A stretch of DNA of 64,000 bases from Gavia stellata (lineage: Eukaryota > Chordata > Aves > Gaviiformes > Gaviidae). The stretch spans positions 9,062,708-9,126,707 of the forward strand of contig NC_082619.1 in assembly GCF_030936135.1 (NCBI RefSeq). Direction: 5' to 3'. The notes under the pieces are model-generated. The model searched no databases, was not told the DNA's origin, and was given only the letters and a program-made list of their open reading frames with translations. Below are positions 1-11,452 of the stretch, piece by piece. The position numbers and the translations under genes were made by a program. Within the stretch, counting starts at the first letter, position 1. The number at the start of each line of letters is the position of its first letter.

Positions 1-3000
1 ACAGCGAAGGGTACGGTCACATTACCAGACACTACCAAGTCACACCAAAAGAATGGATTATTGTTCACCACCTGAGCTATGGCAATGAGCGACAAACTGC
101 CTCAGTTAGAGGCAAGTACGTGCCAGTTCCACATCTCCGTGCACCACCACCAATAACTCCTCATGCTGCAGCGGTCCAGTCCTTTGGCTTATAAACATCA
201 AATTTAAGCATGCTTTAGTGAGACAGAAGCAAAAGGGTCAGAAGAACTGCTGTAATGAAAAGGGAGCCACACTGTTAGTGCTGGAGGAAGAGACAGGCAT
301 CTCTTGCTCCCGCTTGCATTTAAAAGACTTTCTCTCCCAGAGCATGTAGGTTGTTACAAACTTCTCCCTCAGCTGCTTTGTGCTAAGGCTCTTTGCTGGA
401 GCAGCCATTCTTTGAACAGATCTCGAGTTTGCATTTGACAAGCCAATTTAAATTGTCCATTGGTTCTATATCTAATGACAAAATACAGTTTTCCTTTGGT
501 CTCTAGACCCAACATCATCATTTTCAAAATCATAGCTCTGTTTTATCTGGAAAGGACAGATCAGGACTGCATGCTTCATTCTGATAGGAGCAGTGGACCA
601 GTTAATTGCCCTCTTCAGAAAGGTCCAAACAAGCAATCAGGGATCTTCCTTACAGGCAGGGAGATGAGGCAAGTTCTTTGGACAGGTTTCAAACACCCAA
701 ACTCCAACAGCAGCAGACAATACTAAGAGATTTCCTTATCAGCAGAATTAGTCTGGATCGTTCAAGTCCCTTCTTCGAGCAGCAAGGGCTTCTGCCATTC
801 CAAAGTGCAAAGGCCCTGACTGCTAACCCACAAGGTAGGAGAAGGCTCTGTTCCTCCCTCCCAACAACACCTGCCAAAGAAGTGCTCTCAAAAGTTGTGC
901 TTTAGTCCCTGCAGAAAATCCCTCTCCCCGGTTTAGCAACTCAGGTTCCTAAGGTGCAAGGAAAACACATCTCTGCCCCATGAAGTTGTCCGCTAACTGG
1001 TTTGGTTTGGTCAGTAACTGATAAAGCAAGAAAGAAATGGAACAAGTATTTTTAAAACTTCAGCTTCTGCCTTAACATCTCTTTGCAATTATGATTCTGT
1101 GTCTGTAGAAATAAATGAAATTCTTAAGGAGCCAAGCATTATAATTTGAACTATACGATGCTACCAATTGTATTTTCTTTATAATCCAGACAATGCAACA
1201 GGGAAGCAAAGCCAGGATAACTTGGAACCAGTTCAAAAATCTTTTGCAGTTAACTGATGAGTTTACGGTAAAACACTGACTTCATTACCATGTTTAATAA
1301 ACACTTGTATAACCAGGGCTCCGAAATGATGTTATGCAGTCATGTCAAGGTCTAAATAACATATCTGAAACAATTGCCTAAGTCCTACATGAGATGTGGT
1401 AAGCTATTCTCCTCTGTCTAAAACGGGCACTAGAACCTGCAGAGTACCTGTCCAGCCGCTGCTGAGGAAGAGCAAGATCACGTACAACCTCATACCCCCA
1501 GAGCCAGCTGACCCACTGCCAAAGGACAAGGCACCGGGAAGGAGATTTTAGTACAGCGACAGAGCAGTACAAGGAAACCTACGCCAGAAATCCCACTCAC
1601 GTGAAGTTTGTAGCCTTCAGAAGAGGAATTACATTCCTAGCTGCACACCCTTCCCAAAACCAACTCAGAGCAAAGCCAATGTCCCTCCCACCTATGCACT
1701 AAGCCACCTGCCTTAGAAAAACAAAGAGAACACACAAGTCTGCAGTAAGGAAGCAAAGGAGTGTCTTTTTTATCCAGGAATGTGAAGAAACTTCACAAGT
1801 GTGGAAAGCAACAGTCTCCACAGAAGAGAGGAAGCTGCTGCAATCGTGTGCGTGAGGCAGCACAGACACCTTTTCCCTCACTGCTCGAGTTCCCACACCC
1901 CTTCTACTGACAGGTCCATAGGATGAAAACATTGGCAACACACCTTCACAGAATACATCAACCGCCAGACTCGGCGTGGCTCGGGTGTCATGCCGGGCCA
2001 CAGAAAGATTGTTTGCCTGGGAAAATCACAACCCCACAGAAATTCGAGTTTTTAAAATGCATCACACCTCTTTCCCAGGCTCTCCATTTTATCATTTCCG
2101 TTCTCAATCATTGTCAATACAAGGACAAGGGAGAGGAACATTTGAATATGCACAGGCATTCTACAATTAAAAAAATAACTCTATAAATAAGGGGAATTAT
2201 ATACTTGGCTATGAGGTATAAAGGATAGAGGAAACCCACAGGACCAAGGGCTGTTGCTTAGCACATACATCACACCTGCAGAGCCCACAAATAAGGGGTC
2301 TTGCTGCATATCCTGCAATGGCACCAAAAGATCCAGGACCAATATGTCACTTGTCAGAAAAATCACTACCAACTTCAGTAGCGCTAAGGAGGTCTGCTAC
2401 ACACCTTGGACTTCTCCTCCTCCACAGACATTTGCAGGGAATAATGTGCAGAGCATAGCCCATGCTGCTTGTAACTCACAAACTCACCATGTGGCTCCGT
2501 CTCTTTCCTCAAGGGTGGACCAAATTTTACTTGACCAACTAAACAGGAGAAAAGGAAAACAAGAATCTAAGCTGGACTGCAATTAGACCCAATTCAGCTC
2601 CAAAGGCTAACAAAAAAAGACAAATCCCGTTTAATGAGTGCATCACAGCCCCACTGATGCAAACTTCTGACACAGGCACACCCCCAACTTGTGCCTGCTG
2701 GAAGCTAAGGGGCACAGAAAGTACTCTTCTGTCACAAAGGCACCACCATCGCCACTTGCCCCACCTAGTCATTAGAAAGATAAGGAAAACCATTCAGCAA
2801 ACAGGGCCGTCAAGTGCCCTCTTTAGAGCAGCAATACAGATGTAATTTAGATAAAACACACAGCCATTGTGGGAATTTGCTCTTGGACCTGTTCTTCGGG
2901 GAGATCACTAGCACTAAAGATTAGGCAGAAAAATCTTCCTCTGCCATTCTGCTACCTAGCACAATCTGGCATCACTCTGAATATCTCTCCTGCAGTGGCG

Positions 3001-4414
3001 TATGAAGCGATACCAACCAGCTCTCAGAAGAGCTCAGGTTGCATCCTGTTCAGTTAAGATGAAGCAATAGTGAGATTTGCTGAAGTGCTGACAAAAGGTG
3101 TATTCCAATGTTTTACACTAATGTTTCTTTGGCATAGTCATCTAGAACCTATATCCGTAAGTGAAACAGCATAAGTTTTTCTTTTCCTCTGTATCACTAA
3201 AAATGTTTCTATATACGTCAGCTATGCAGAATACTAGTTGAAATATGTGAATATCAATGATTATTTTAAGAATATTTAATGTTGTCATATCACACATGCT
3301 TACAGTTTATTTCAGAGCGTGTCTTTTCTCTTCTCCCATTTCTACTTCTCGAATGAATCCTATGAGGCACTGCCAGAGGCTAGAGGTGAACAATAAAAGA
3401 CTTCAATATCAAAATAGATTCACTTGAAACCCAGTATTGTGTACCTGGTTTTTAGCAGGTTTCTTTAGCATAATAGCAACAAAGGAAGACAGAAATCAAG
3501 CGGAAGCTAAAAATAAAGATTGCATGTATGTTTTTGTACATGAAAGTTAGAATTATTTGGAGACATTTTATCTGTAGAGTGTCCTCACCTTCAAGACAAG
3601 GGTTTTTAAAACTCTGGATTTGAGCAAGTAAAGACAATGCTGGCCAGCATTTGTCTTTGCTCGGATAACATTTCCTTTTTGGCCTCTCAGTTTAACGGTA
3701 TTGATAGTTGGAAAGTCTTCACTAACATACAGTTAAGTATGAAGACAGGATGCACTGACAGAATATCTGTTTTCTCTTGTTTATGAAACACTTCAGTCCT
3801 GCACTGCTTATCACCTTACAGAAGCGTGCTGGTTTTTCCCAGCTGTTAAAGCAGAAAATCAGAAATTTTGTCTTTGACAAAACCGTAGGTGAAATGGAGT
3901 TTCAGAGTATTCCAAGATAGAAAATAGAATCTGCAAGAAACACATACCAAACCGTTTGACAAAAACAACTACAGGATCATTCTCTTCTTCTCATAGGAAA
4001 GTAAATTAGGAACAAAAGAACAAGTTCTACAGAGGTAGAAAATGATTTTTACGAATGCTTGCTTTGCAGATGAATGGAAACATAATTCCACAAAGAAACA
4101 GAAAGCAGAATGCACGACAGAATTTGGGACTGCAGAAGCAGTCCACACATACTGCTGCAAAATTGTTTGAAGGACAACCACAAACAAAATTTTAAAGTGT
4201 TTTCATCTCTTTCTCTTTGAGCGTCTCTCCCCCAAATACAATGAATTTTGCTAAGGGCCTGGACGTGTGACAGAGCAGCACAACCAAAAGTAAAAGCAAC
4301 CCTTGAGCCTGTTCCCAGATCACAAAACATTCTGTGCCTCAATGAACCATAAGCATTTAGTTTTGTCGGCAAATGAAAACTTAATCTGATCCTGTGATTA
4401 AAACGTATTCCTAC
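1..4414. other. AT-rich noncoding stretch, no gene recognised
   Basis: AT-rich compared with the rest of the window, with many short A and T runs and no long open frame. No further MAP4K3 or VAC14 exon, CR1 or RNA gene was seen. It may be intron of the MAP4K3-like segment and/or of VAC14. Confidence 0.6.
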
Positions 4415-4526
4415 CTCAGGATCATCGTCATCAAAATCACGGTAAGTGGAATGATCAGGATTATTCATTGTATCCAAAAGTTCAATAGCAAGACTTGGAT
4501 TTAATCGCTGGGTAACAAAAAGGATG
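4415..4526 (-). pseudogene. MAP4K3-like exon remnant D, one extra T
   Basis: After a CTGTCTTTCAG acceptor it should read HPFVTQ, but five T instead of four shift the frame. The rest, LAIELLDTMNNPDHSTYR and DFDDDDPE, is open to a GTAGGA donor. Length is 112 nt rather than 111. Confidence 0.8.
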
Positions 4527-4628
4527 CTGAAAGACAGAAGGAAAAACACAGATTAAAATTCCAACCGCTCATATTAAGCACATTTTAATTTTAGAACTTA
4601 AAAAAAAATCCCATACATAAATTTATAC

Positions 4629-4695
4629 CTGTAGTAACTTTTCAGCTGTCGGTCTTTTTCACAGTTTTCACAGAATGATGGAAACTATTGGAAGT
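4629..4695 (-). pseudogene. MAP4K3-like exon remnant C, disrupted
   Basis: Starts NSFHHSVKTVKK in one frame, while KRPTAEKLLQ lies in another. About four to six residues normally between them are gone and the reading frame changes. No good acceptor is seen upstream; the donor GTATAA is present. Confidence 0.75.
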
Positions 4696-4760
4696 GGTAA
4701 ACATGAGAATCAATTGCCCAGTGAAATACATGATCATTATCTACTGAAACAGAAAAGTAC

Positions 4761-4827
4761 TTGCCATTTCATTTTGTCCCTTAATTCAGGAGGCTGGCAG
4801 TTGCTTTTCATCATTAGCAAAAGCGCT
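4761..4827 (-). pseudogene. MAP4K3-like exon remnant B
   Basis: Reads ALLLMMKSNCQPPELRDK then MKW. It begins after a TTTTTTTAG acceptor and joins in phase to remnant A. The 3' border is uncertain: either a GC-AG type donor just before 4764 or a shifted GT at 4759-4760. Confidence 0.75.
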
Positions 4828-5126
4828 CTAAAAAAACCAACAGTATTGCTGTGGGTGACATGGCACTACATTATCTGCCATGAATTTTGAATACATTGTT
4901 TAGTTGGCAGGAAGAAGTCCATCCGTTTAAGAGACGCTACCAGGACAACATGACGCGTTTATGCACCAAAAGGAGTTGTCACAATTTCTACCACGTACAT
5001 CCAGAACACTTACAACCCAACACCCTCGCAGTACCCCCAAACACCACAAGCACCCATGCAGCCACTACTCCAAATGGACGATTTGGGAAGCTGTACTTAC
5101 ACACCATGCTTTAACCCTTTGCTAAC

Positions 5127-5258
5127 CTCACGGGATGTAGGTCAAACATTGGAGGCTGAAGCTCAGCGAGCTCTGTAGCAGTTATTCCAGCTGCCCACAG
5201 ATCACAGAGGTGCTTATAGCCACCTTTTCTTCCTACCGCAGCAACTTCTGGCGCCATC
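5127..5258 (-). pseudogene. MAP4K3-like exon remnant A (APE region), open
   Basis: Reads [17 protein letters not shown], then [17 protein letters not shown] and PPMFDLHPV. Acceptor CCCTTTAG and donor GTTAGC are present and the 132 nt are open. Several substitutions at normally invariant kinase positions suggest relaxed constraint. Confidence 0.85.
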
Positions 5259-7815
5259 CTAAAGGGTAAAACACATTTTTAGATAAACTTCTCGCCACAA
5301 ATCAAGCATTCTACTCTATGCAGCGGTTTACTACTCTTTTTCCTAAAGCTCTCAATCTATAAGCTCACAGCATATACACTTCCACATGTGGATATATACA
5401 CAGGCGTGCTTGTGTGCGCGCACATGTGTGTATGCTGGGCTTGTGTCATTCCAGCTCGGCTCAGCTGCTCTGGGCTCAGCTTGGCCCGGCGGGACTCAGC
5501 CCGGCGGGACTCGGAGGGACTCGGGCGACGTGGGAATCTGCGCGGCGTCTCCCCCCGGCAGCCTTCGCCAGGATGTTCTGAATTTTAGCTTTTGCAAACG
5601 CGGGGTGGTGAAGCCTCGCGGAGCGGGATAAAAATAGAGCCGTAAAAAGAGGCAAATCCTCCCCCTCCCCGCCAAAAACCCGGCGTGGGGCGTAGCTGGA
5701 AACAGATGCGAACGTGTCGGCAGCTCAGCTGGGCTCTGCAAAACCTCTGCTCTCCCCTCTCTGGAGCGCAGGGTGCTGCCGAGGAAAGAAAACCACCGAA
5801 ATTACGGATTGCACGGCCACGGGCTGTGCTCAGCCTGCTTCTGCAGGGCTGCCAGGGCACAGGGATGCTTCTCCCCTTCCTACCTGGCTAAAGAGCCGTG
5901 CGTTTGCAATTCCCGAGACTTCAGCATCTCGCCCCAAATTGGGTCCCCAGACAGGCTGGGGTACGTATTTTGATGCCAAAAGAGGCTTTTGCTGCACTGA
6001 TCCTCTGGATCCCCCCCTCCCACCCAGGGCCTGTGCTCGTGCCTGCCTTGGAGGAAGGCAGCAGGCAACAATAGTGCCGATGGATTTCCTAGGAAGGATG
6101 GGAATCCGCTACTGCCTCATTTTTCTTTGTTAAGGTTAATCAATAAGCAAAAATGCAGCAGGGGTATAGCTCAGACAACGTACAGGAGAAGAAAACACCC
6201 AGCAGAGCTGCAAAACCAGGAGCGGTTAAGCTTGGTGGCGAGTTTAGAGCAGGCTGAGGCTACCGCACGGAAAGGTGAAGCATACGGAAGATAACCTGCA
6301 AGCAGGAACGAGCAGCAAGGGGTTTTGTTGGGCCATTTCTGCATCAGTATTCATTTTGCTAGTTTAATTCTTTTCCTCTCATTCCTCACCCCACCTTCCA
6401 ATTTCCTTACAACATCTTGGGGAAACTGAGGCAGCCCAGCAAAGTAACTACACGTGGGGTGCTTGGCTAGGAGTGACGTTACCTACACCATCAACTTCTC
6501 CCGTGTCAGCCCCTGCAGACCAGTAACCCCAGCTTTTATTTAGAAATCCCCAACCTTTCCGGCCAGCCATGTGCTGTAAACATCTCAGGGGGGATCTAAA
6601 CCCAAAGGTATGCCAGGTGAATTATGGCTATGCTCTGGATGGTCTCCCCCGGGGTTTTCCATGGCATCCCAGCACCGCCGCTGCAGAGCACCCAGGAAAA
6701 AATCCAAATCACCCTTTTCTTCCAATTCCCCTTCTCTCCAAGAGGCAGAAGAGCATTTTTGAACGTCAACCCTCTTGCACAGCTCCATGCCAGTAGGGAA
6801 GGAGATGGCAGAGAGATGGCAGAGCCACCGACCATCAGGGACCAGAGCGCTGAGCTCAGAGCACTCAGGGGCAACAGGTCTCTCCTCTCTCGCTTGCTTG
6901 GCTCCTCTGCTCCCTGCTGTCGCACTCCTGATCCTGCGAAAGCTGTCGGAAACTGGCTCCTTCGAGAGCAAGTGGTCCCTTGTGCAACATCAGCTGTCTC
7001 CCTGCCTTCTGGGCAAAGGATGAGTGTGGAGGGGTTTCCCTGTTATCCTTGCCAGTTTAGTAAATCTGAGCCATCTGACGACAGCCCAGCTTTTCTTTCC
7101 TACCTTTCACGGACGCCCTGCACCCTACAGGCTCTCGCCCGGTGTTTTCGAGGCTGCCCTAACGTTTTCCAGACAGTCTGGAGGTGGGACCTCATCCTAC
7201 ACTGCCATCTCTGCAGATCTGTGATTACACAAACGAAGCCGTAGACAACGTAAAGGGAGTGATTCGGCTCACTGAGAACAAAATCCCTCAAAAAGATGTC
7301 GATAGGAAACCCCTATATTGCACCACACCTCAAGTTCGGTCCAGGCTCTGCAGCACTGCACGTTCTCCGGAGGGATACAGCAAGTCTGCACTCAACACGT
7401 TTCTCAGGGACTTCTCGCAGCCTCCCCCGGAGTAATCCACCGGCTCCTGGGATATCCACGGACTGCCGGCTGGAAGCAATGACCTCGCGTGTGTTAGCGC
7501 ACCCACGTATGGTGTCAGCCTCCCGGTAAACATCCCATAGTGTGAGGAGCTCAGAGGGTACGCCACTGTCCCCGCCATCTCCGGCAGGAAGCCAGGCAGG
7601 AGAGACCGGACCGAGCCGGAGAGGATAGTGCCTCCTGTGAAACAAAGGGTCATAACCTTTTCTCCTTACAAAGCTGCGGAGAAAGGAAGGAAGAGATGTG
7701 AGCAAGAGCTACCCTGTACGAGGTGGCAGATGTTTTCAGCATCTTTTTGGAGGGGGCTCGCTCCTCCCAGGCAGAGCAGAGCTGAAGACTAGGCTGGAGG
7801 GCTTGCACCTATGCT

Positions 7816-8415
7816 GTCACAGAATCACAGAATGGTTTGGGTTGGAAGGAACCTTTTAAAGCTCATCTAGTCCAACCCCACTGCAGCGAGCAGGGACATC
7901 TTCAACTAGATCAGGCTGCTCAGAGCCCCCTCCAACCTCACCTGGAACGTTTCCAGGGATGGGGCATCTACCACCTCTCTGGGCAACCTGTGCCAGTGTC
8001 TCACCATGCTCATGGTAAAAAAGTTCTTCCTTCTATCTAGTCTGAATCTGCCTGCTTTTAGTTTAAGACCGTTGCCCCTTGTCCTACCGCAACAGGCCCT
8101 GCTAAAAAGTCTGTCCCCATCTTTCTTCTAAGCCCCCTTTAAGCACTGGAAGGCTGCAATAAGGTCTCCCCGGAGCCTTCTCTTCTCCAGCCTGACCAAC
8201 CCCAACTCTCCCAGCCTGTCCTCATGGCAGAGGTGTTCCACCCCTCTGATCATCTTCGTGGCCTCCTCTGGACCTGCTCCAAAAGGTCCATGTCCTTGTT
8301 GTGCTGAGGACCCCAGAGCTGGACCCAGTGCTGCAGGGGGGTCTCACCAGAGCCGAGGGGCAGAATCACCTCCCTCGACCTGCTGGCCTTGGTGACAACC
8401 TCTCTTGAGTCATCG
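7816..8415 (-). mobile_element. CR1 LINE, 5'-truncated, minus orientation
   Basis: The plus strand opens CACAGAATCACAGAATGG..., the complement of a CR1 3' end. It runs through the 3' UTR into the C-terminal end of ORF2 (minus-strand peptide [16 protein letters not shown] near 8250-8290). Frames are broken, so the copy is dead. Confidence 0.9.
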
Positions 8416-8426
8416 GCTACTTGTCC

Positions 8427-8496
8427 CACAGTTGGCAAAACACTCCCAAACTTCTACTTGTCCCAACTTCTACACAGTTGGCAAAACACTCCCAAA
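8427..8496 (+). repeat. 24-bp direct repeat next to CR1 5' end
   Basis: Perfect 24-bp copies at 8427-8450 and 8473-8496 (each contains CAGTTGGCAAAACACTCCC), just outside the truncated 5' end of the CR1 copy. Confidence 0.85.
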
Positions 8497-11301
8497 ATAA
8501 AGCAGGCAGCTGGATTCCTGTTCTACAAACCGGATCGGCATTTGCACTATCACCCCAAGATCTTGGGCACAGCCCTGCAGACCTTGTCCCTAAAAAGCGG
8601 CCAGAAGATAACCAAGGACAGACTCCTGGACCACATCAAGCTCAGCTGGCCAAGGTCAGCACCCAGCCACCCTCTCCCGAGGCAGCCGGAGCAGGTCGGG
8701 AGGAGAGATGTCGGGTGTCCCAGGCGGCGCTGGGCTGGCCCCGGCTCATTGTGTTTGGAGAAGGCGTCGAGGGCAGCTGACCTTACATAACCGGAGAACA
8801 AAGCAGCTAAATAAAAACTGGAGCTGGGAACGGGCTGCGGAAGTGGGACACGGCTTTCCTGACTGATCAACCAGCATCTGAAGGAAACTGAACTCAATGG
8901 CAGGGAAACAACTGCATAAACACATCCCGAGGGAAGAAAGGGAGCGAGAGGAAGCGGGGGGAAGACCAGGAGGGCACCAGCCCCTTCCGCCTCCCCTTCT
9001 GCCCTCACCACTCGGGTGGCAAAGCCTGGAGCACTGGGATGGAGAGCGCAGCATGGAAACCTGCTGCGAGCTCAAGGCTTTAAGGGTGCCCATGCTCGTT
9101 TACCTGCAAAGCCACCAACTGCACACTCAGACGGGCCTCAGGGGTAGGAGGGGAGCGGACCTGAGATCGCTCAGCTGGCGCAGCTCTCCTCCCGCTGCCA
9201 GCTCCGATGGCATCTCGGTCTAAAGTGTGACGAAGGGAACAGAGCAATTTAACCCTGGGGAGAAGCGCAGGTACCCTGCAGCCTCCCCTCCAATGGTGCA
9301 ATAGCATCCTACCACTGAGAAAGCACCGTCCGAGCCAGGGTGCGCTAGCCGGGGAGGTGTGCTTGGGGAGCGCTCCCATACATCCCAGGGCAAAACCCGT
9401 GACCGCAGAAGGGGTACAGCCTCTCTTCGGTGCCAGCGCCTCATGATTTTTGCCTGGCAAGGGTTGTACTCACAAACGCGTCAGCCTGCAGGGCAGTTTG
9501 GGTTCACTCACTCTCACCGTACATCGCTACCCTGGAACCACGCAGACGCAGGGATTTCTACTAGCCACCCTCCCACTCCAAAAAAAGCCCCCCCAAAACA
9601 ACCCTCCAACAAAAAGAGTCTTTTCCAAGAGCCTCCGCTTTTCCAGGCGTAATCCAGGAGGGTCCTGGCCCAACTGTGACCCCTCATTCCCCTGGGAGCC
9701 GGAGCCCAGCAGCCGATCCGCTCTCAGCCCTGGGTGGTCAGAGCCGGACCGGACCGGGGCCACATCCCTCCACGCTAAACGTCCCGAGGCCAACGAACCG
9801 GCACCTCTTCCCCTCCCCAAAACCAGCTGCCTTTGGGTGAAAGCCAACCACCCTGCAAAGTTCAGCCCCAAATTAATTTCCAAAGAAACAATTTTCCGGT
9901 GCATTACAAGGACGGGGAAAGTAGGTGAGGAAAGCCAGTGCCTGTTAGGACCTGCGTGGGGGCAAGTTGCCCCACCCTGGGGCAACAGAAGCTCTGGCTC
10001 CAGCAGACCTCCTCAACGTGGGGAGAGCCAGACCCTTTTCAAACGTTACGCTTGAATAAGCGAAGCCAAGTTGCTCTTCCAGCTAGCTACCAGGGGCCAC
10101 GGCAGCTGTTAGGATCCACGCCATGCAGCCTGCTATTTTTAGATCATCCACAAGGAAGGAAACCTCAGACAACCATCAGCATGAGCTGAACTGCAGCTCC
10201 TCAGCTGCTTGGCCAGCGCCGCAGGAGCTGCTCCACCCAGGCGGTCTCACTTCTGACACGGGGAGGATGGATGAGACTTGCAGAGACCTCGGGGAGGTCA
10301 CCGGCATTGCAGCCCCCACCCCTCCATCGCAGAGCCTGGCTAGGGCTGCCAGCCTGAAACGGGTAGAAAAAACCAACAAAGCCCACCCAAACAACCCCGA
10401 ACCTGAGCTGGTTGATGGTGCGGACCTTTCTAAGCCAAGGGAGGGGTGAGTGATCTGGGATGGTCAGAGAAAAAAAAGCCCAGGGAGCGGAAAGCAAAGC
10501 CTCCCTCTCCGGCGGTGATTTTGCAAGGCCCTGTGGCCGCATCCTGCGCAGGGAGAGGCAGCCTTGGCTCCGCACTCGGGTTGCAATCCAAAGCTGCCGT
10601 GAAACGTGCTTTTGGCCGGGACGACCTGGCCCGGGGAGTACAACAGGGAGGCCCTTAAATAGCAGCAGCAGCGGAGAAGGGGCAGCCAAGCAACTGCAAA
10701 GATGAGCCACAGACAAGGGAAGGTGGAAAAAAACTTCCCAATGTGCCAGGATGATTAATAAAAGGCTTTTTTTAAGCCCCCAAGTCCCCGAAAAATAGGA
10801 TTGTCCCTCTTCATCTCTCTTCTGAGGTCCTACCTGACACTCAGAGCACCACAGCAGCTCATAGTCAATGTGGGCAGGCAACACGGGCACAGACTGAACC
10901 CCGTGCAGATCCATCCATGTTTTGGACACCCGGGCTTGCAGCCAGCATCCCGTCCGGAGCTGCTTTTAGAGGCTCTGAGAACTTTTACAAGGAGAGAAGA
11001 GGCTAGCACCCAAGGTCCCATTAAAAACAGGACAAGAATGACCTCCCTCCACACTGGCCTCTGTAGCATCCTGCTGCTAGACAGAGTCCTAAATCCCCAA
11101 AACATGACCTAGAGGAAAGAGCAATAAAAGCCCTGGTCCGCACCATGGCAGACACAATCCCCAAGTGATGCTGGGTGGGGATGGATATATTGATTTATGA
11201 CTGCGAGAGAGGCTTCTCCTTCTGCCCGAGCAAATCTGACCGCTGCCGCTGAGCATCGAGTGAGCCCAGGGAGCGGGGTGGCACGGAGCTGTGGCACTCA
11301 C

Positions 11302-11452
11302 CGGAGGAGCTCAGCTGGCCAGCCCTGGCCGGGACGTGAAGCCCCACCGGGCCGGGTCGCGCATCGGAGCCATCGGAGGGACCGTGACCCTCCGTCTGTC
11401 CCGCTGGGGAAGAAGCAATCTCAGCCAGCACTTCCAGGTCCTTCAGGATAAC
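11302..11452 (-). CDS. VAC14: VAC14 exon [15 protein letters not shown] (last VAC14 exon in window)
   Basis: Reads [18 protein letters not shown], then a less conserved, Gly/Pro/Ser-rich linker ending GQLSSS. Acceptor CTGCGGAG-complement (minus strand CCGCAG), donor GTGAGT after one base of a codon. The following family exon, starting with a Thr-Lys-Gly-Leu-Glu type segment, is not present below this point. Confidence 0.93.

Larger units (their letters stand above)
4415..5258 (-). pseudogene. MAP4K3: MAP4K3-like kinase fragment, introns retained, frameshifted
   Basis: Four exon remnants in order encode kinase subdomains VIII-XI and the start of the linker of a STE20-family kinase closest to MAP4K3 (GLK), a JNK/mTORC1-pathway kinase. 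The APE motif (MAPEVAAV), the DLWAAGIT helix and the post-kinase HSTYRDFDDDDPE segment are clear. Several splice sites look usable. However, the third exon has lost residues and changes frame, and the fourth has an extra T, so no continuous kinase is encoded. No exons for the ATP-binding lobe or citron-homology domain are found. Introns rule out a retrocopy, so a segmental duplication remnant is likely. MAP4K3 is not expected beside VAC14/HYDIN in birds or mammals (established synteny, from memory). Confidence 0.82.
5259..11301. other. Noncoding sequence 3' of the last visible VAC14 exon
   Basis: Presumed VAC14 intron, GC-rich from about 5440 on. It holds one CR1 (7816-8415), a 24-bp direct repeat and otherwise only short open frames without family resemblance. 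Bases 5395-5435 are an alternating purine-pyrimidine TG/CA stretch at the composition change. Confidence 0.6.

Noticed and set aside
5440-5700. GC-rich, CpG-rich block that could be a promoter island
   Set aside because: No first exon or conserved coding start is visible on either strand. It is noted only as part of the composition change.
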